From NCBI RefSeq assembly GCF_033958435.1, contig NC_134152.1, positions 10,588,001 to 10,652,000 on the forward strand: DNA of 64,000 nt, written 5' to 3'. Positions 20,716-30,900 of this stretch are shown here, one piece after another (within the stretch, counting starts at the first letter, position 1; each line of letters begins with the position of its first letter). The notes beneath the pieces are model-generated. The model had not been told where the DNA came from and searched no databases. It saw only the letters and a list, made by a program, of their open reading frames with translations. The position numbers and the translations under genes are program-made. Source of the stretch: Carettochelys insculpta. Taxonomy: Eukaryota > Chordata > Testudines > Carettochelyidae.

Positions 20716-23018
20716 TGCCAGCCCTACACCCTCTCATTTTTTTCTTACTGCTCATGACAGTTATCGGAATATCTCTTGTTTTGGCGAAGCGTTTTCAATG
20801 TTTTTCTCTTCAGTTTTTTTCAGAGCAACAGATATATAGCTCCATGATCTGATGGACTCCTGAACTACCTGCAGGTCCCTGAGCATCTACACTCTGGCTC
20901 ATTCACGGCAGCATTTTAGGTCCCAAAAATCAGCCTGCTTCTCAGCTCCACCATCATGACAGTTATCTCAGGAAACTCAGGTTCCTCATAGTCTCCCTGA
21001 CTTCCATCTTTCTGTCCCTGGATTCAGGGAATTGGTACACTTCCCTCAACTTAAAAGATGACCTATTTTCATAAGACCAAAAAGATTCCATAGTTCTATT
21101 GTAAAGCAGACCCCTTACCAATCCTCTTTCCTCCCCTTTGATCTGTCTGCAGCCTCTTGGGTTTTTACAAAATGGCTGATGAAGTAGTGGGCTTTTTCAG
21201 AAGGTGATGTGACCAAGTCTACCCGTATCTCATTAAACGGCTGATTAAGGGCCACTCAGAAACTCAAGTAAAGAACAGCATCAGCTTGACTAAGCCACCT
21301 TCTAATCACTGGCCTGTTGAAAGAGGAACAAAAGTCGACTCTCTTCCCAGTACAGAGAATAGAACTCATTGGGTGCAGAATTTATTGACCCAGGACAGAG
21401 CCTTCCTTCCAGAGGCTCAGTTCCATGCAGGGTTAGGTCTGATATCCAGAATTAAGGCTATCATGTTACAACAGATGACTTTTGCTTCAAGCTTCTGTGA
21501 CATGTCTCCATGAACTTACATGGTATGAGATGCAAGGATACACATCAGACCACTGCAGACGTAGTTAGCTTCCATGTACTCGCTGAACAAACACAACTTG
21601 TACTCAGTGCTTACAATCCTAGCCCTAGCCCTTGTCTCCCTTAATAGATGGAAGGCCCTCCTAGTTGGTAATGGTGGGCATACCTTTATTTTTAGCCACC
21701 AGACAATAATATACTTAGTTTTGGACACTTCTTATCTATGTGGGGAGCTCACCTTGATCACCTCAGGACACAGGGCTTATGGTTCCATGAGGAGTTCTCC
21801 CTGCATATAAATGTCATAAAACACAGAGCACTCCACTAACCTTGATGAGTATTTCTTTCCAGGATCACAAGCACACAAGCAAATAGTATGAGTGCATATG
21901 GACAGCAAACACCCATGTTCTACATTAACAAACAAAGTTGAGTGTGCTCCTCCACCCTGTTCCAGGAGGCTGTCAGTCTGTGGGATTTCTGCATGAAGCA
22001 CTCCATTCACTTACATGTTGAAATGCCACCAGTTTTTCGCTACTTTGTGGTCACAACTTGGGCCCCCTTTCCAACACCTTCCTGTTTCTACAGACAAAAC
22101 TTCTCAGTGGCCTTCCTGGCCCAGGTTACAATGCAGGACATCTGCAATGCTTGCAATCTGCTCCTCTGTGCATACCTTCTCTTCTCATTATGCCATTACC
22201 CAACAGGATCAAGACTGATGTCAGCTTTTGGAAAGCAATGTTGTTGTCTGCATACCCATGAACTCCTGACCCATCTCTTTGGGTATGATCTGTGAGTTAC
22301 CAATGTGATGTGGACATGACCAACCATACTAAGAAGAAAAATCAGTAACTGACCTTTCTGTAACTGTTGTACTTTGAAGTATGTTGGTCAGGTCCTTTCC
22401 ACAAAATACCCTTCTACTCCTCTGTTGGAGTTTGCCACTACCTGAGAGGATATGGGGCCGGTATAAGCACATAGCGCCACAGGACACTAAAGATGGCCCA
22501 AAAGAGACCACTGAGAGAAAAGTCTCCAGTAACAGTGCATGCACATAGTGTGTACACACTTAATGTGGAATGGACATGAGGAACACAGCTCAAAAATAAC
22601 CGTTACAGAAAGGTTAGTACTTTTTTTCCAATATGGATGACCAAGATTTGTTGTGGGCATCATATTGTTTTGTGGATTCAAATGTGTTAGGAATGCAACA
22701 TAATGAAAACAAAATCTGAGTGTGATTTGGACAAAACTGATTAAATTTGCCTGCTGGGCAAATGAATGAATTGAAATTGGTTTATAAACCAATTGTTAAT
22801 TCCAGAAGCTTGGTTCAGTCTTATTCAAAATATAGCCTGATCTTTCATAAAGGTCTATCCAATCACACTTAATAATACTATTTCCATTCTCCATGATCAT
22901 ATGGCCTTCTGCACTTGAGATTATCTATTTAAATTACAAACTCTTTAGGTTAAGGACTGTCTCTGTTTGTGTTCATACAGAGACTGGCAGAATGGGGTTT
23001 TAACCTTAGATAGGGCCA
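20716..23018. other. Host sequence without recognisable gene
   Basis: Short open frames of 60-120 codons exist on both strands, but none shows a domain or splice context I recognise. It is AT-rich and forms the left flank of H2. Confidence 0.5.
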
Positions 23019-23022
23019 CTAG

Positions 23023-23215
23023 GGCTACGTCTACACGTGAAGCCTACATCGAAATAGCTTATTTCGATGTAGCAACGAATAACGTCTACACGTCCTCCAC
23101 GGCTGGCAATGTCGATGTTCAACTTCGACGTTGCGCAGCACCACATCGAAATAGGCGCTACGAGGGAACATCTACATGCCAAAGTAGCACACATCGAAAT
23201 AGGGATGCCAGGCAC
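23023..23215. repeat. H2 left subterminal region with repeated TIR core
   Basis: Copies of the core lie at 23027 (acgtctacacgtg), 23082 (acgtctacacgtc) and 23168 (acatctacatgcc). Between them are ATCGAAATAGC/TTCGATG and GATGTTCAACTTCGACGTT palindromes. The spacing of ~55 and ~85 bases is the same in 12066-12722 and 49838-50534. Confidence 0.65.
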
Positions 23216-23359
23216 AGCTGCAGACAGGGTGACAGGGCGGACTAGCACTTCCGGGGCAACAGCTAGCCACTCCCTTAAAGGGCCCCTCCCAGACACACTC
23301 AGCCTGCACAGCACGTGGTCTGAGGAGCCATAGGCACACAGACCCCGGGCGCCGCAGTC

Positions 23360-23367
23360 ATGGACCC

Positions 23368-23406
<39 letters not shown>

Positions 23407-25027
23407 AGAGGTCCACCTAGCCCTCCCGGCAGGAGCAGGGCTCGCCCTGATCCATGCCATGTGGGAGGCAGCTGAGCACCTCCTTGCTACACCGGAGGAG
23501 GAGCTGCCCCCAGGGCAGCAGGGCTCAACCCCCAACCCTGCAGCACCCTGCCCCCCTCCCGCCTCACACGCCAGTGGCTGTGGAGCTACCCCACCAGGAG
23601 CTACCTCCCGGACCCGGGTCCCTTCGGGGTCCACCTGCCGACTGGGGGCAGCGGGTGGCTGCACGTCGGCCCTGCCGGCCTCCACAGCCCAGCCCTGGAA
23701 AAAGGCCACCCCCTTGCTCTCCACCAAATTGTGCAGAGCGCAGCAGGCACCCACAATCGGGGGATGTTGTTGGGGCCCGCATCCAGGCGGGTCAGGAGAC
23801 ATCTACAACGTCATTTCAGGCGACCAAATGAGCGCTCCACCACCTGGCATGCGTGGTTCAGGCGCTGGTTGAAGCGCTCCTGGTGGGAGCAGCTGGTGCT
23901 TGAGGAGTGGGATGACGACCGCTGGCTCAGGAACTTCAGGATGAGCCGGCAGACATTTCTGGAGCTGTGCCAGTGGCTCACCCCCGCACTCAGGCACCAG
24001 GACACTGCCATGCGGCGTGCCCTCCCAGTGGAGAAACGGGTCGGCATCGCTGTCTGGAAGCTGGCCACTCCAGACAGCTACCAATCCGTGGGACAGCAGT
24101 TTGGTGTCAGGAAGGCCACCGTCGGGGCTGTCCTCATGGAGGTAAGAGGACCCATGGGGGGAGGGCAGAGCAGGAGAGGGGGGCCCGGGCACAGGAGGGC
24201 AGGGCAGGGCAGGGCCACGTACACCCTGCTCACCCCTCATTGGTGCGCTCCCATGTGCTTTCCCTGCAGGTTGTGCGTGCCATCAACGCCATGCTCCTGC
24301 ACAGGCTCGTGAGGCTGGGGGACCCAGATGCCACCATCGTGGGCTTTGCCACCCTGGGCTTCCCCAATTGCTTCAGGGCTCTGGATAGGACTCACATCCC
24401 CATCCGTGCCCCACATCACAGTGGAGGACGCTACATCAATCTCAAGGGCTACCATTCTGTGGTCCTCCAGGCCTTGGTGGACAGCCGGGGCCGTTTCCAG
24501 GACATTTATGTGGGCTGGCCTGGCAGCACCCACGGCACCCGGGTTTTCCGGAACTTGGGCCTGTGCCGCCGGCTGGAGAGAGGGACCTACATCCCCCAGC
24601 GGGAGATCCCTCTGGGGGACACCACCATGCCCCTCTGCGTCATCGCAGATACGGCCTACCCCCTCCGGCCCTGGCTCATGCACCCGTACACGGGCCATCT
24701 CTCCGCTAGCCAGGAGCACTTCAACCAGCGCCTGAACCACGCATGCCAGGTGGTGGAGCGCTCATTTGGTCGCCTGAAAGGACGCTGTAGATGTCTCCTG
24801 ACCCGCCTGGATGCGGGCCCCAACAACATCCCCCGATTGTGGGTGCCTGCTGCGCTCTGCACAATTTGGTGGAGAGCAAGGGGGTGGCCTTTTTCCAGGG
24901 CTGGGCTGTGGAGGCCGGCAGGGCCGACGTGCAGCCACCCGCTGCCCCCAGTCGGCAGGTGGACCCCGAAGGGACCCGGGTCCGGGAGGCCCTGCGGCCC
25001 CACTTTGATGACGAGGCCGCGGGGTGA
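23360..25027 (+). pseudogene. H2 HARBI1-like DDE transposase gene
   Basis: It starts with MDP and a poly-Gln tract encoded by CAG. After about 80 codons an inverted copy of the gene's own 3' part (23605-23883) interrupts exon 1. Normal sequence resumes at WWEQLVLEEWDDDRWLRNF. Exon 1 ends at ATGGAG|GTAAGA (24141). The intron is 128 bp, and exon 2 starts at 24270 with VRAINAM. The first catalytic Asp is kept (RALDRTHIPI). The second is changed, GSTHD to GSTHG (GAC to GGC). Glu in VVERSFGRLKG is kept. A 1-base deletion in NNIP(Q)I near 24835 shifts the frame before the C-terminal signature. The original stop would be TGA at 25025-25027. AATAAA lies at 25205. Three independent lesions make it inactive. 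Confidence 0.88.
23605..23883 (-). repeat. Inverted 279-bp copy of the H2 transposase 3' coding region
   Basis: Starting ctcccggacccgggtccc and ending gcgctcctgg, this segment is the reverse complement of 24710-24988, with only a few mismatches seen by eye. Both copies carry the same 1-base deletion (ccccgatt) and the same GTAGATG variant that differs from H1. A 7-base filler, gagctac, precedes it and repeats sequence 15 bases upstream. It replaces 'caccgac' of the H1 version. It destroys exon 1 and lets the transcript form a long hairpin. Confidence 0.92.
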
Positions 25028-25204
25028 ACTCTGCCAGGCCCCCCACTGCCCCCCCGCTTCCTCCACAACACTCTCTGCCCCAACGCCCACACCATGGAGC
25101 ACCCAACCGCACCCCCCCCACACACTTTTCCTGGACAAATGACAGCACGCACTTGTGGCTGAACTTAAACTGCTTTTTCTTTTAGAACTTTTTTTTTAAC
25201 TATA

Positions 25205-25270
25205 AATAAAACAAGAACAAACTATATACAACATGTGTGTAACAAAAGTAATGTGTACAAATAAAACAAT
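25205..25270 (+). promoter_or_regulatory. Candidate poly(A) signals of the H2 transposase
   Basis: AATAAA at 25205-25210 and again near 25260, about 180-240 bases after the stop. They lie in the AT-rich spacer between the two convergent genes. Confidence 0.45.
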
Positions 25271-26006
25271 AGTAATAAAAAAGTTTGTTCAGTAATAAAA
25301 AGAAAACCAGGGATGATAAAGGGGAGAACTATTTACATGGGGGGGACGGGGCAAACGGGGGGCACAAATTAATAAGTCACAACTATATACAAGGTGGGGG
25401 GGCCACGTCCCGGGCCCCTCGCCCCTAAAGTCCGGGAATGGGCGTGGGCGGCCGGGAGCCCCACTGCAGCCGCAGCCCTGTCCGGGGCTGGCTGGGGGCG
25501 GGGTGGACCAGAAGATATGCCCGGCGAGTCTCAGCTGGCTCCAGGGGTCCCTCGGTGCTCCGGCCCTCGGTGGTGGGTGGCGGGGCGATGGCGGACGGGA
25601 CGGCGACGTGCGGAGCAGCTGGTGGTGCGGTCGGTGGAGCAGGCAGGGCGGGCGCTGAGGCGGCCGGCGCGGCATGGGGGGGCCAGGTAGTCCACCAGGC
25701 GGTTGAAAGTGTCCATGTAGGCCCCCCATGCCTCTTGGCGCCAGGCCAGCGCCCGCTTCTGCAGTTCGACGCGGCGTTGCTCCACCTGCAGGCGCTGCTC
25801 CGCCACCTCCAGCTGCCGACGGTGGATGGCCAGCAGCTGGGGGGGTCCGTCGCCGTTGGCTGGTGGTGGCGCGGGGTCCGCTGTCTAGCCCACTGTGGGG
25901 CTGATTGGTCCTCCGCCGAGGGGCTTGCCTGGAGCAATCGCCCCGGAGGGGTCTCCGGGACCACTGATGCCTCGTCGGCACTCTCTTCCAGCCCTTCCGA
26001 TGGTGC

Positions 26007-26587
26007 AGCTGAGGGACACAGGAGAGGAGCAGGGGAAGAAGAATGGAGACAGGCGTTAGTGTGGGCCCCGAGCCATGGCCTTTGTCCCCCCAGCCCTGTG
26101 CTGCAGGTTCCCCATCCCCATCTCCAGGAGATGCTGCTGTGAAGGATGTGGTTCAGGGGCCCCCCTGCACTGCACCCCGTCCCCTGGTGGGAGCGACTCT
26201 CACTTCACTCCGCAGGGTCTGACAGGAAAGGTTTCTTAGGCCACAGATGCCCAGTTTCTCCCAGGAGTGACAGTACAGCAGTCAGAGACAGTCCTTCCAA
26301 CCCATCCTGGGGAGAAGACCCCAAGGGGTCCCCCTGTGGGATGCAGCTTTCCCCCTCCTCAGGCTGGCTGCCTTCCAGCTCTCCCTTCCCCTAGCCTCTA
26401 CCTGCGGCCCTTGTCCCCCACCCCCCGATTCAAAGCCAGTTCGGCTCCTCCCTCCTCTTTGTTCAGGGCAGAGGTGTCACCTGCCAGCTGTAGCCCCACG
26501 ATCATCCTTTGCCCCTGGGAGCTATTCGGCTCTTGTTTCTCATATCTAGCCTGAGTCTCCCTTTTGCACTCCCCCCACTCCATCACA

Positions 26588-26629
<42 letters not shown>

Positions 26630-26868
26630 AGGGTGTCCCACCCCCTCCTCCCGGGGGCCCCTCGAGGTTTTGCTCCCCCCTGGCCTGGGGATGGGGCATG
26701 GCACTGTCGTGCAGGGGGCCAGGGGCTGATGCACTGTGAGGGACATGGCCCTGTTGTCCTTGGGGTCATGGCCATGTGAGCATGTGGGGGGCCCTGGACA
26801 CATATCTATTACCCCCGCCCCTCAAGCCCAGGGGTGTACACCAGAGGGGGTTACATACCTGTCGGTCC
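26007..26868 (-). other. Intron of the H2 Myb/SANT gene
   Basis: Runs from GTATGT to CCCTCAG on the minus strand, about 860 bp. It holds a CTG/CAG tract at 26587-26630 and the G/C-rich block that follows the donor. The layout is the same as in H1. Confidence 0.6.
26587..26630 (+). repeat. CTG triplet repeat
   Basis: Near-pure CTG on the plus strand, which is CAG on the strand of the Myb/SANT gene. One GTT interruption. Matches the CAG tract in H1. Confidence 0.9.
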
Positions 26869-27921
26869 ACTCCCACGGTCCGGAGATCCCCGGGGGGCGG
26901 AGGCCCTGCTGCTGCTCCGGGATGGCAGGAGGAGGATCTGCAGCCCGGATTCTGCAGAGGAGGAGCCCCCCCCCCTCCTCCTCCTGCCTCGATGTCCCGG
27001 GGGTGGGCTCCGGAGGGGGGCCCCCGGGGTGCGGGGGTTACCTCCGGGGCGGACTCCGGCTGAAGGGCCTGCTGGGGTTCATCGGCCGAAGTATCAAGGG
27101 TGGCCGTAGGGGAGGAGGTGTGCCGGGGGCCCAGGATGTCCCTGAGCTCCCTGTAAAAGGGGCAAGTGACGGGGGCAGCCCCACATCGTCTGGCCACATC
27201 CCGGGCCCGGGAGTAACCCTGCCGCAGCTCCTTCACCTTACTCCTGACGTGATCAGGAGTGCGGGCAGGGTGACCCCGGGCAGCCAGGCCGTCGGCCAGC
27301 CGAGCAAAAGCATCCGTGTTCTGCCTCTTGCTCCCCATTACCTGGAGCACCTCCTCCTCGCTCCAGAGCCCCAGCAGGTCCCGCAGCTCGGCCTCCGTCC
27401 AGGAGGGGCCCTGCTGCTGCTTGCCAGCCTGGCTGCCCGCCTGGCTGGGCTGGCTGCCCTGGCTCCCCTTGGGGGGGGTCCCCTGGGGGCGCTGGGGGGG
27501 CTGTCGGGCGGCCATTGAGGGTCCTGTGGCTGCTGAGGGACGTGCAGGCTGGCCGCATGTCTGAGCTGCTGCCTGCACAGGAAGGGAGGGGGAGGGGACC
27601 TTTAAGGGGCTGCTCCACGTGGCCACGATTGAGCTGAGGGGCTGAAGAGAGCGTCTCTCAACCCCTCAGCTGATGGCTGCCATGGAGGACCCCGCCATTT
27701 CGACGTTGCGGGACGCGCAACGACTACACGGTCCCTACTTCGAAGTTGAACGTTGAAGTAGGGCGCTATTCCTATCTCCTGATGAGGATAGCGGCTTCGA
27801 CGTCTCGCCGCCTAACGTCGATGTTGACATCGAAATAGTGCCCAACACGTGTAGCCGTGACGGGCGCTATTTCGAAGTTAGTGCTGCTACTTTGAAGTAG
27901 CGTGCACGTGTAGACATGGCT

Positions 27922-30900
27922 CTAGGTGCTACAGGGATACACATAATTAGTAATGCAAATATAGCTCTAGAAATAACACAATGTCAATTTCTACCTTTCA
28001 CTTACAGTGAGGTCTGTTGGCGGATATCACTCAAAGGGATTACATAAATCAATTACTTGGAGGAGGTGAGTATATTCAATAAAGGCAGAGCAGCTCTATG
28101 TAGCAGATGTATATTTGTACGATTTCCTCAGAAGTCTTGCTTGCTGGGGTTCAGGGCCACAGTTGAAGACCAAACCCATCTGCCTGAGGCAGAAGACCAA
28201 GCCTTCAGCTCTGTGTAGCATGTATCAGGTTATAACTCCCTCCTGACGCTGAAGACTTTGGGCTTTGTGTTTGGGCCTCCCACCCAGAATGGTGGGGAAG
28301 GGCTTTGGCTCAGGCTTTCGTCTGCCTTCCTGGGGTTGTATAGTAATTTTTCTTTTCAGAAGGGGGTCAAAGTACAATGAAGTTTGAGAGATCGTGTATT
28401 AGATTATTTCAACAGCCTTTTGCAGGCCTTAAAATCTACAACTCTATACCCAGTGCTACCAAAAGATCACCAGTCACTGACACCAATCTAATTGCTGTGC
28501 ATCTGTTGGATTGACCACATATTTTGATTATTATTTAGTGCCATATGTTGTTAAGAAGGACCAAATTAAATCCTGCCTTTTGTTGCTGGGTGGCATTTAG
28601 CTCATATTCCCCTCTTGAATGTAGGCTGCTTCTGAAAAATTCCAAGCCACGCCAGAATGGGGGAGCCTTTCCTGGGAGCCCTTTTTGTAATATTCTCATA
28701 TGGCAATCTGTACAGTAGACCCACATTCTGAGTTGCTAATGATTTATGAATGACTGTGATTTCCATTAGGCTGCAGAAAGGGGATAGTGTGTCTCTCCCA
28801 GTGCTCAGAGCCCCATCTGTTTCTGCTCCTGTCAGCAGTTTGCATAAGTGAGTGATTTTATTTCATGTGAGAATGGAGGCAAACACACAAGTTATCCCAG
28901 AAGCGGAAGATTTGTCAAATAAAGCTTTTAATAATGGTGTTGTTTGACAGTTTTATAGTGCTTCAACTTTTGAGCAGTTTGAAGGTGGTAGGTTTTCAAT
29001 AAAAATTTAGTCCTTCTCTGCAGGAAACAAAGTCCCACATTGTTTTTAAAAGAACTAGACTTGGGTGTATTAAAGTACCTTAATTCACCACTGAAAGTAA
29101 ATCTCAATTCTTTTCTGTATTAATAAATCTTGCAATCCATCATCAGCAGGTGTTATTTGTAATTTTCACTCTAGTATGTCTTGAGGGTCTGATAAACCAT
29201 CTTTCTAACCAAACTTCTTGGGTGATCATTATGTTGCTCACAAGAATAAATTATCCAGCGTAATTCTCTGTAGTTTACTTAAGTTAACTTAAGTGATGTT
29301 TCCAGTCACTTTTAATTACTAATTTAATTTGTTTAAGAGATTTGGTAAATTATTCAGATAAGGGAGAAGTGGAATAGGAAGGTGCTGATTTTCATAAGGT
29401 CAGTGTTAATCCGACCCACATTCATAAATCATCATATTTCATAGGACAACTGCCTCAGTGAATGAAGACTTGTTAATAAAAAACTGAGAATTCTGCACTA
29501 CAAGCAACTCTTTTTGCTTAAGACTCGGATTTTCACAGTAATCTAAGGGACACAGGTGCCCAAATACCCCAGTTTAAGTGCAACACATTGGAGATTGAAG
29601 GATCAATGAATAGTACCAATATTGTGTTTCTTTATCAACAGTTCTTTTAAAAAATTAGTTGATCCTTGTGAGTATGTGGTGATGTAGGTAAAAATTGCAT
29701 GAAGTCATCCTCATTTTACTCATGGGGAATCTAAGAAGAGAAAACAAAGACTTGATTCTGCTCATTTTAGAGGGTACCTTGCCCTGAACTGATAGAATTA
29801 AGCACTACTAATGCACAGTAAGGATGACTTACACAACTTACACAGCCAGAGAAGGAGTCACTGTTAGCATCAGGATTTGTATGTAGGTGTTCCTGGATCC
29901 TAGTTTTGTATTTAGGCCATTAGTTTACCATGCTACCCAAAAGACTATATTTTAGCTCCCATGGTTCGTTCAATTGATATTTACAGGAATAACAGGGTTA
30001 CCAGGTAGCAAGAAATCTGAAAATTTCACTGAACATGTATTTATTGCTCTCGTTATTGTTTTTGATTCCTTTCTTGTGGCAGGATCTGATCAAAGGAGAT
30101 ATGAGAAATCTTTTTCTTATGGAAAAACAGAAAACATTTGCAAATTTTGTATGTTTACTAAGAATCCGTAGGCTTTTTTATATATAGGGAAAAACATATA
30201 TGTTAGAACCCGATTTACCTGAGACTCCATTATCCAGCTCTCCATATTACCCAAACCAGCCTGAATCCTGGGTAGTGGGAGCCCTGGCTGCCAATCGTAA
30301 GTGTGAGGGTGGGAGCCCCACTGCCTGCCTCACAGGTTTCCAGATTATCTGAATTTTTAATTGTCCATTCTGGCCTCTGTCCCTATCAGAAAGGAGAAAT
30401 GGAGTTCCACTTTTCCACTGGGAAACAAAAATGCAGTATTTCAATTTAATCACAGAAAAATGCCAATTTTATATTTTTATCAGAGAGTTTTATGGGTTTT
30501 TTTCGTTTTTTAATCACAGAGAGGCTAGGACTCCTGCTGATGACCCACTGTTGACCTTTCTCATTATTGTTTTGGATAGTGGCTTTTTCCACAGCAAAAG
30601 TGTACAAGGTGCTTTATAGAAGGAATAAAGAAAGACTGTCTAGATTCTAGAAGATTCTAGAAGCAGGTCCAGTAAATATAAGAGACCATAGAAAAGTCAG
30701 GTGAGGCAAAAATAAAGCAACAGCAAAATTGTCTGATATGGACTAGCTGTGTACACATAGAGATGTTTCTGAAGAAGGGTTTTTTAAAAAACTAGTGATG
30801 AGAATTGACTGAAACATTAAATACTTTCATGGACTTTTTTTTAAAAGCCTCATTTTGGATTGAAAATTTTGAAATATCAGCATTTGGACAAGTTTTAATA

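Larger units (their letters stand above)
25425..27515 (-). pseudogene. H2 Myb/SANT-like DNA-binding protein gene
   Basis: The chosen start is MAARQPPQRPQGTPPKG at 27515, matching H1. The frame could begin upstream at 27626. Exon 1 (27515-26869) is open through the Myb/SANT domain: WTEAELRDLLGLWSEEE, GSKRQNTDAFARLADGLAARG, KVKELRQGYSRARDV, CPFYRELRDILG. It ends near a CAG|GTATGT donor. Exon 2 starts at 26006 after TCCCTCAG and reads APSEGLEESADEASVV. Here the frame is shifted by two extra bases in a C-run near 25840 and restored by one extra C near 25675. About 55 residues, including the coiled-coil region seen in H1 (RRQLEVAEQ), are thus read out of frame, and the tail is back in frame up to the stop. 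Exon 1 also seems one base off near its end in a G-run. This is the best preserved Myb/SANT copy, but probably not fully functional. Confidence 0.8.
23023..27921. mobile_element. H2: near full-length PIF/Harbinger transposon, inverted to H1
   Basis: The left end is GGCTACGTCTACACGTGAAGC. The right end is GTGCACGTGTAGACATGGCT. Both flanks read CTAG, so the duplication is CTA with one extra G on the left, or CTAG. The transposase gene runs on plus from the left end and the Myb/SANT gene on minus from the right end, convergent as in H1. H1 and H2 form a ~4.7-kb inverted pair about 14 kb apart with high similarity. An internal inverted duplication adds to its length. Confidence 0.9.

Noticed and set aside
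23360..23872. 170-codon open frame with poly-Gln start, as an independent gene
   Set aside because: After about residue 80 it reads through the inverted copy of transposase 3' sequence on the wrong strand. It is the broken start of the H2 transposase.
30205..30385. Tigger-like element
   Set aside because: Only loosely matching ends and no visible TA duplication, so it is mentioned but not called.
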